From contig QCDG01000001.1 in NCBI GenBank assembly GCA_003280995.1, positions 62,001-126,000 of the forward strand: a DNA stretch of 64,000 nt, read 5' to 3'. The position numbers were made by a program, and so were the translations under genes. Every line of letters begins with the position of its first letter. The first letter of the stretch is position 1. Under the pieces are notes generated by a model. It was not told the origin of the DNA and did no database searches. It saw only the letters and a list, made by a program, of their open reading frames with translations. Shown here in pieces: positions 57,702 through 64,000 of this stretch. This DNA is from Prochlorococcus sp. AG-355-A09 (GTDB lineage: Bacteria > Cyanobacteriota > Cyanobacteriia > PCC-6307 > Cyanobiaceae).

Positions 57702-57959
57702 TTAAGGTCCCTGTAGTATTGCATTTTCCACATCTTCTCTATTAATGCAGTAGGAAAATAATCTTTTAGTTTCTTGTCCTTCACTTTCCCATATAACACT
57801 TAAATCTTCTTGTTCAAAAATAATAGTTGCATTCCAATTTGAAAGTAACAGATACCATTTAGATGGATTATTAATATCCTTCACAGCACCTAAATCAGTT
57901 AGCCATAATTCCAATGATTGCAGTGAATTTTGATTGATAGGTTTTTTAGAGGGATTCAC
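57702..57959 (-). CDS. DUF3143 protein
   Basis: 85 aa: NQNSLQSLELWLTDLGAVKD then PSKWYLLLSNWNATIIFEQE, DLSVIWESEGQETKRLFSYC and RREDVE-like NREDVENAILQGP. This is the DUF3143 pattern, confined to cyanobacteria and plastids. It is 15 bases downstream of the J-domain gene on the same strand, so the two form an operon. Function unknown. Confidence 0.8.
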   Translation of the reverse strand: MNPSKKPINQNSLQSLELWLTDLGAVKDINNPSKWYLLLSNWNATIIFEQEDLSVIWESEGQETKRLFSYCINREDVENAILQGP

Positions 57960-57974
57960 AGACTTTTTAAAAAA

Positions 57975-58415
57975 TTATTTAATTAGCCAAAGAGGTATTG
58001 TCTCTAATTCTTTTCCAGTAAAAGAAGCAATAAAAATTGAACCAATTAAACTTATAAAAATGATGATAATTAAAAGAAATAACGAAAACAATTCTCCATT
58101 AGAAAAAGGTCTTCTATTTCCTATTAAATTTTGATTCTTAGAATCGATTACTAAATTATTTAAAACGTTAGTATTATTTGTAATCCTAGATTTTTCTTTT
58201 AGTTTGTAATCATATATTTTCCTTAAATTACTATTATTTAAATGTTCATAAGCTTCAAGAACTTCTTGAAATTTACTTTTAGCAACATCTATTTCTAATG
58301 AAGTTGTATCGGGATGCAACTCAATAGAAAGTTTACAAAATGCCTTTCTTAATTCATGATTGGATGCATTTTCACTTACACCTAAAATTTTGTAATAGGA
58401 AGTTTCCCCTTTCAA
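57975..58415 (-). CDS. J-domain protein with C-terminal membrane anchor
   Basis: 146 aa. Residues 4-70 are a J domain (SYYKILGVSENASNHELRKA with the HPD motif in SIELHPDTTS), which stimulates Hsp70. A spacer is followed by a membrane helix (LFSLFLLIIIIFISLIGSIF), so the J domain should face the cytosol at the membrane. It lacks Zn-finger and substrate domains of DnaJ. It is divergent from rsmG and co-directional with DUF3143. Confidence 0.88.
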   Translation of the reverse strand: MKGETSYYKILGVSENASNHELRKAFCKLSIELHPDTTSLEIDVAKSKFQEVLEAYEHLNNSNLRKIYDYKLKEKSRITNNTNVLNNLVIDSKNQNLIGNRRPFSNGELFSLFLLIIIIFISLIGSIFIASFTGKELETIPLWLIK

Positions 58416-58477
58416 AATAATCTTTTATTAATATTGTAATTCTAATAAATTTTTACTAAATAGAATGTATTTAATGG

Positions 58478-59218
58478 ATGGTTAAAATTCATATTTATAA
58501 CGAAATGAAAAAACAAAACATTCCAGAAGAAATTCTTTCCTTAATAAATGAAGAAGAAATAAATTTATTTCAAGAATTACGAATTAAAATTAAAGAATTA
58601 AATAATAAGACCAATCTCACAAGATTAACTGACGGTGATGATTATTGGGTATCTCAAGTTTTTGACAGCATTTGGCCATTCAAAGCTTTCACGAATATTA
58701 ATTTTGATAATAAAAAATTTTTAGATATTGGATCAGGCTGTGGCTTCCCAGGTTTAGCTTATGCAATAACTCATCCTAATTCTGAGATATACCTAATTGA
58801 TTCTTTGAAAAAGAAAACAGATGCAATAAAAATTTTAGTTGAGCAGATCAATTTCAAAAACAATATTCATGTAATCAATGATCGTGTTGAGAATTTTGCC
58901 CACCAATCGTCAATGAGAAATAATTTTAATATTGCAACAACTAGAGCGGTTAGTAACCCATCAACAGTTTCAGAATACATACTACCAATGTTAAAAAAAG
59001 AAGGGTTTGGAGTTTTATATTGTGGCAAATGGACAAATCAAGAAAGCAAACATCTAGATAAAACTTTAGAAATATTAGAAGGGAAAGTTAAAGATAAAAA
59101 AGAGATACTATTACCAAGAAATAAAGGCACCCGAAATATTATTCTTATTCAACCAAAGAATTTTTGTCCTGAAATTTACCCAAGAAAAGTTGGCAAACCT
59201 GAAAAAAATCCATTATGA
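58478..59218 (+). CDS. rsmG: 16S rRNA (guanine527-N7) methyltransferase
   Basis: 246 aa; the SAM loop FLDIGSGCGFPGLAYAITHP and NIATTRAVSNPSTVSEYILP mark RsmG. The protein methylates G527 of 16S rRNA. The ATG at 58478 (GTTAAAATTC follows) is kept; an internal ATG GAAATG-type start at codon 8 is also possible. Convergent with the aldo/keto reductase. Confidence 0.92.
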   Translation: MVKIHIYNEMKKQNIPEEILSLINEEEINLFQELRIKIKELNNKTNLTRLTDGDDYWVSQVFDSIWPFKAFTNINFDNKKFLDIGSGCGFPGLAYAITHPNSEIYLIDSLKKKTDAIKILVEQINFKNNIHVINDRVENFAHQSSMRNNFNIATTRAVSNPSTVSEYILPMLKKEGFGVLYCGKWTNQESKHLDKTLEILEGKVKDKKEILLPRNKGTRNIILIQPKNFCPEIYPRKVGKPEKNPL

Positions 59219-59220
59219 AA

Positions 59221-60414
59221 TTATTTTCTTGATAATCTTTTAGCATTCTTATCTCCAAACTTTTCTTTTAAATGTCTCAATTTTTTTATAACTTTTTTGG
59301 GATTTATATGACCTTCCAATACTTTCAATAATTGACCTTCAGAAACATCTACATCTAGTAAATTCGCGTTGAATCCTGGGAACCAGTGGCTTCCATTACC
59401 AAGCAATTGATATCTAGCTCTTGCATATCCTTCCATACCCAACCAATCAATTAAATTTGAAAGCCAAAGCAGAACAGGGATATTAATATTTCCCGGAGTA
59501 TATTCCCAACTTGGTAAATTTCTATTCCAATTTTGATGCCAATCTAAACCTAAGGAATTAATTGATTCCTGCCTTAATTTGTTAATTATCTTAGGCACAT
59601 ACTTCTCAGATTCTGATAACAACGATACAGCTTCTAAATGCAGAGCAAAATCTGTCTCTTTTGCAATACCTACACTCAAAGTATGGACATTTTGATTTCT
59701 TAAGCAAAAAAGATCATTAAAAACTATAGGATGAAGTGGTTTACAAAATTCCAACATTTTTCTTGAGGGAGTATGAAGATGTCCCCCTTTATCAGTGGGA
59801 CTTATTATGAAAACCCCAAGATCATGCTTATTGGCTAAATTAATAACCTTTGTATTTTCCTGATTAATAAAATACCAGTGCAAATTTACATAATCAAATA
59901 AGTCTGTTGATATGGCCTTTTTAATAAGTGAAGATTTTCCATGGGTTGAAAATCCAATAGATCCAATTAAATTTTCTTTTTGAAAATTCCTCAAAATATC
60001 AATGCAACCTCCATCTCGAATGGCCTGACGTAAATGTTCAGCAGTATTGATACCATGTATTGCTAACAAATCAATTTTTTTAACTTTCAATTTTTCAATG
60101 CTAGATAATACATCTCGCTCAAAAATTTCCGGATCACTATTTGGTGGAATCTTTGTTTGGATTATATTTGGGATTTTCTTAGTATTCTCAAAACACATCC
60201 CTAATTGCACCTCAGAAGTTCCATAGTACTTGGCAGTTTCTACATGACTTAAACCATGTTGTGTTGCAAGATCTAATATATTTTCTACTTTATTTTGTTC
60301 TTCGTATGAAACCTCAGAAAAATCTAATTGATCCCAACTTTTTTGAAATCTCATACCACCTAAAGATAAAACAGGAATCTTCAGATTGGTTCTACCAAAT
60401 CTTCGATATTGCAT
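59221..60414 (-). CDS. Aldo/keto reductase family protein
   Basis: 397 aa. The N-terminal TIM barrel has MQYRRFGRTNLKIPVLSLGG, HVETAKYYGTSEVQLGMCFE (catalytic Tyr), KIDLLAIHGINTAEHL and DYVNLHWYFIN. The C-terminal 100 residues match the extension of cyanobacterial oxidoreductases that normally carry a 4Fe-4S motif, but I see no C-x2-C-x2-C there, so the cluster seems lost. It is 10 bp from a 4Fe-4S ferredoxin gene that might supply electrons. Confidence 0.85.
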   Translation of the reverse strand: MQYRRFGRTNLKIPVLSLGGMRFQKSWDQLDFSEVSYEEQNKVENILDLATQHGLSHVETAKYYGTSEVQLGMCFENTKKIPNIIQTKIPPNSDPEIFERDVLSSIEKLKVKKIDLLAIHGINTAEHLRQAIRDGGCIDILRNFQKENLIGSIGFSTHGKSSLIKKAISTDLFDYVNLHWYFINQENTKVINLANKHDLGVFIISPTDKGGHLHTPSRKMLEFCKPLHPIVFNDLFCLRNQNVHTLSVGIAKETDFALHLEAVSLLSESEKYVPKIINKLRQESINSLGLDWHQNWNRNLPSWEYTPGNINIPVLLWLSNLIDWLGMEGYARARYQLLGNGSHWFPGFNANLLDVDVSEGQLLKVLEGHINPKKVIKKLRHLKEKFGDKNAKRLSRK

Positions 60415-60424
60415 CTTTTTGATA

Positions 60425-60784
60425 TTAATGCTTATTCATTCTCGGTGGCTTTCCAAATGTTTGAAACATATCCCTATCGAGACTATTCTCTAAATCATCT
60501 AATTCTTCAAATTTGACCCAATGAATACAATCAACAGGGCATGTATCTATTGCTTCTTGTATGACATCAGAACTATCTCCATCTTGCCTAATAGCTTTAC
60601 TTCTACCATGAAATTCATCAACAGTGAAAGTGTTCGAAGCGACGTGAACACAGTACTGACAACCAATACATTTTGCTTCATCAACCCAAACAGCTTTTTC
60701 GGCTAAACGACCACCTAAAACGGGCTCATAGCCTGTAATCTCAATATTTTCTTCAGTATTATGAAATGGATCTGTAAAATCCAT
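60425..60784 (-). CDS. 4Fe-4S ferredoxin, bacterial type
   Basis: 119 aa. Cluster ligands: KCIGCQYCVHVASNTF (C-x2-C-x2-C) and DTCPVDCIHWVKF (C-P-x2-C). One cluster is expected, with flanking segments (ITGYEPVLGGRLAEKAVWVD and the C-terminal RDMFQTFGKPPRMNK). This cyanobacterial type sits next to DUF1257/Ycf35 and DUF2997 genes. It probably serves as an electron donor, partner unknown. Confidence 0.9.
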   Translation of the reverse strand: MDFTDPFHNTEENIEITGYEPVLGGRLAEKAVWVDEAKCIGCQYCVHVASNTFTVDEFHGRSKAIRQDGDSSDVIQEAIDTCPVDCIHWVKFEELDDLENSLDRDMFQTFGKPPRMNKH

Positions 60785-60793
60785 GTTTTGATA

Positions 60794-61186
60794 TTAGTTT
60801 TCCCACTTGGTTAAGACCAATTCAATAGAACCATCATTTTTATTTTTTTTCTCTACGATTTGGTATCCATCTTCTTCCGTTTTAGAAATGATAGTTTGAT
60901 AAGCATACATTTGTGTAACTTTTGAGATAAATCTTTCTACTGGAATCTCAAATTTCCATAGATCAAGGTCAGTAACTAATTCATATGCACTAGAATTGTT
61001 ATCCCATTTAAATCCAACTTGGGTATCACCAGGTAAATTCATACTTATATCAACAGGTGTGTATTTACCTTTATATCCTTTTACGAACTTTTCTTCTTGA
61101 TTAATACTATAACCAAAATGATTTAAAGCCTTAATTAATGGCTCTACTTCTTTAAGCTGAGTTTTAATTGTACTAAAATGTGACAT
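60794..61186 (-). CDS. ycf35: DUF1257 protein (Ycf35)
   Basis: 130 aa: SHFSTIKTQLKEVEPLIKAL, HFGYSINQEEKFVKGYKGK, then VGFKWDNNSSAYELVTDLDL and RFISKVTQMYAYQTIISKTE. This is Ycf35/DUF1257, coded in some plastids and all cyanobacteria, without a settled role. It overlaps DUF2997 by 14 bases and is 9 bp from the ferredoxin: a conserved trio. Confidence 0.88.
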   Translation of the reverse strand: MSHFSTIKTQLKEVEPLIKALNHFGYSINQEEKFVKGYKGKYTPVDISMNLPGDTQVGFKWDNNSSAYELVTDLDLWKFEIPVERFISKVTQMYAYQTIISKTEEDGYQIVEKKNKNDGSIELVLTKWEN

Positions 61187-61397
61187 TAGATTCGTTGTTT
61201 AATTGTGTTAAGTTTTCACTTTGATTAGAGATGAAAGCATCAGAAGTTTTATTTTTAACTGTTACTTTACCAAGAGAATCTTCGAGATTTTTTGTAGCTT
61301 CATTGCATGAATTACCAGTAAATCCCTCAACAGTCTCTTCAACTCTTCCGTCTTGATGAATTTTGAATCTCAATGTTTTTTGAGGCATTAAATTCAA
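61173..61397 (-). CDS. DUF2997 protein
   Basis: 74 aa, or 71 from the ATG at 61388 (MPQKTLRFKI), which I prefer. LRFKIHQDGRVEETVEGFTG then SCNEATKNLEDSLGKVTVKN fits DUF2997, a small cyanobacterial family. Downstream overlap with ycf35 shows coupling. No activity known. Confidence 0.82.
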   Translation of the reverse strand: MNLMPQKTLRFKIHQDGRVEETVEGFTGNSCNEATKNLEDSLGKVTVKNKTSDAFISNQSENLTQLNNESNVTF

Positions 61398-61536
61398 GTA
61401 CTTAGTACTTTTACTTTATATAGAATAACGAAAATATTTTGTTTCAGTTGGTACAAGTTAATTAATTTTAATTTTTATATTGAATATCTGATAAATTAAT
61501 TAGTTATCTTGTGTTCTTGTAAAAAAATTTAAATTT

Positions 61537-62310
61537 TTAATTATAAAAACCTTGCATCCCCATTGAATCAAGTGCAGTTTTTGCTTCTTCCATAACAGAA
61601 GGTTCTTTATCGAAAAGAGCTATCTTGGTACATTCATCAACGAAACTTTCTTGGAAAGTGTTGTTTAATTTTTCGTATAGCCTACACAATGACCAAATGC
61701 AATTACTTCGTACACCTGATTCATTATCTATCTTTAAACTTATTAAAAGTTGTTCTGCAGCTAATTGAGCATTCTCAAAAGAAACATTTCCAATTTCAGC
61801 TAAAGAACTAGATGACCATAATCTTACTGCGGCTACATCATTCTTTAAAGCATTTATTAATGGTTCTAAAACAATTTGGTTATCATAATTAGCTAAGCTC
61901 CATGCGGTTGCTCTTCTGACATAAGCATTATCATCAGACTTCAAAAGACTGACAAGTTTTTGGACTGCGCTTGGACATGGATTACGACCTAAAGCATAAA
62001 CCGCGCTCATTCTTTCAACAGGGCAAGGTTGATCAAGCAATGGTAACAAAAGGGGAAAAGATCTTTGATCTCTATACTCACAAAATACTCTTAGACCTTG
62101 TATTCTCTCTTCTCTATTACCTCTAAGCATTTTTAGAGCTTCATCACACTCTTGAGTAATATTTACATCTTTTGAAAAAACATCTTCATCAATTTGCTCT
62201 AAAGGATCTATTTCAATCTCTAAAGCTAATTCTCTGGCTAAAACATCTGGATCAACGGCAATTTCAGCTAGGCTTTCTTTCTTAGGATCCTTATTTTTTG
62301 TCATTTTCAA
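61537..62310 (-). CDS. HEAT-repeat protein (PBS-lyase HEAT type)
   Basis: 257 aa. Tandem HEAT repeats from about residue 60: EERIQGLRVFCEYRDQRSFP, VERMSAVYALGRNPCPSAVQ, AYVRRATAWSLANYDNQIVL, AAVRLWSSSSLAEIGNVSF. The fold is shared with phycobilin lyases, though Prochlorococcus lacks phycobilisomes, so a scaffold or pigment-related role is possible. It lies in the rlmN direction, 10 bp after a small membrane protein. Confidence 0.82.
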   Translation of the reverse strand: MKMTKNKDPKKESLAEIAVDPDVLARELALEIEIDPLEQIDEDVFSKDVNITQECDEALKMLRGNREERIQGLRVFCEYRDQRSFPLLLPLLDQPCPVERMSAVYALGRNPCPSAVQKLVSLLKSDDNAYVRRATAWSLANYDNQIVLEPLINALKNDVAAVRLWSSSSLAEIGNVSFENAQLAAEQLLISLKIDNESGVRSNCIWSLCRLYEKLNNTFQESFVDECTKIALFDKEPSVMEEAKTALDSMGMQGFYN

Positions 62311-62320
62311 AACTAAAATA

Positions 62321-62446
62321 TTAATTCATGGGAGCAGGCGACATCATATCTCCTGGCAACCAAATTCTTGCACTAACTGCAAAGAAGGCAATCCCAAAAA
62401 GTGCGACTATAGCGAAAGGTAAAATTTTTGTCTTAATAAAACCCAA
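62321..62446 (-). CDS. Small membrane protein, 41 aa, non-ATG start
   Basis: The frame ends at TAA 62321-62323. It has one membrane helix (TKILPFAIVALFGIAFFAVS) and the end ARIWLPGDMMSPAPMN, a pattern I recall beside rlmN in picocyanobacteria. No ATG lies in frame upstream; TTG 62444-62446 is the best start, with ATT further up as alternative. No ribosome-binding site is seen at the TTG. Function unknown, maybe a photosynthetic or respiratory complex subunit. Confidence 0.55.
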   Translation of the reverse strand: MGFIKTKILPFAIVALFGIAFFAVSARIWLPGDMMSPAPMN

Positions 62447-62515
62447 AGAATCAAAATTAATTAAGTCAATAATAACCTGTTTAAGATACTTTTAAAAAAT
62501 TATTTTTTGATAATA

Positions 62516-63565
<1,050 letters not shown>

Positions 63566-63591
63566 TTATAGTCTTTATTTAAAAACTATTT

Positions 63592-63747
<156 letters not shown>

Positions 63748-63799
63748 TTACAAATTTATAAAATACATTCTAGTAACTTGAAATAATAATAGACGGTAT

Positions 63800-64000
<201 letters not shown>

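Noticed and set aside
61385-61402. LexA-like AGTACTTAGTACT before DUF2997
   Set aside because: The two GTAC halves are 3 bases apart; the cyanobacterial consensus needs 4, so it is just a near-palindrome.

Overview
The window looks like a chromosomal segment of a high-light Prochlorococcus. It is strongly AT-rich and its genes are tightly packed. It carries cyanobacterial marker families (PSRP-3/Ycf65, Ycf35/DUF1257, DUF2811, DUF1818, DUF3143, DUF3326, a high-light-inducible protein, rpoC2) and the picocyanobacterial biotin gene bioK inside a bioF-bioK-bioC-bioD-bioA run. The species call rests on gene content and composition, not on a database search.

Layout. 1-10.7 kb is an accessory region rich in microproteins. 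It holds a truncated LOG-family gene, a dienelactone hydrolase, an HNH nuclease, a HAD phosphatase, a DUF1330 protein, a polysaccharide-lyase-like secreted protein, at least a dozen proteins of 20-60 residues, three broken genes, and a glutamine-II (downstream-peptide) riboswitch with its peptide gene. 10.2-14.3 kb is a Crp-like regulator divergent from a phosphonate/phosphite ABC transporter (phnD-phnC-phnE-phnE). 14.4-16.1 kb is a minus-strand group of secreted proteins and lipoproteins that share a start-of-gene cassette and a terminator-linked repeat. 16.1-17.6 kb is an atypical insertion with a mini-ORF between alternative hairpins, a 9-bp tandem repeat, an orphan gene and a small Cys-rich gene under a promoter carrying a cyanobacterial LexA box.

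17.6-64 kb is mostly core genome: an EVE protein, DUF2811, a cluster of DnaA boxes, DUF1818, rpoZ, an Hsp70 homologue, pyrR, gpmI, secG, groESL, atpDC, PSRP-3, pepP, a CNNM protein, a GTPase, nadD-nadE, the main ATP synthase operon (atp1-B-E-G'-F-H-A-G), ftsW, the System II cytochrome c genes ccdA and ccs1, queF, glnB, tlyA, purB, fumC, a Ski2-like helicase, the biotin operon, rsmG, Fe-S and Ycf35-cluster genes, rlmN, hli and the 3' end of rpoC2.

Themes. (1) A leader cassette starting ATGAAACGC (protein MKRLLL...) is found on several unrelated secreted proteins and as two short remnants. (2) A 20-bp element sits right after stop codons, usually followed by a hairpin and then the next start codon; five copies are visible. 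(3) Three microproteins share a W-L-x-x-x-I core. (4) Regulation is visible as a riboswitch, a LexA box, a dyad and Pho-box-like repeats before phnD, and hairpins in the atp operon.
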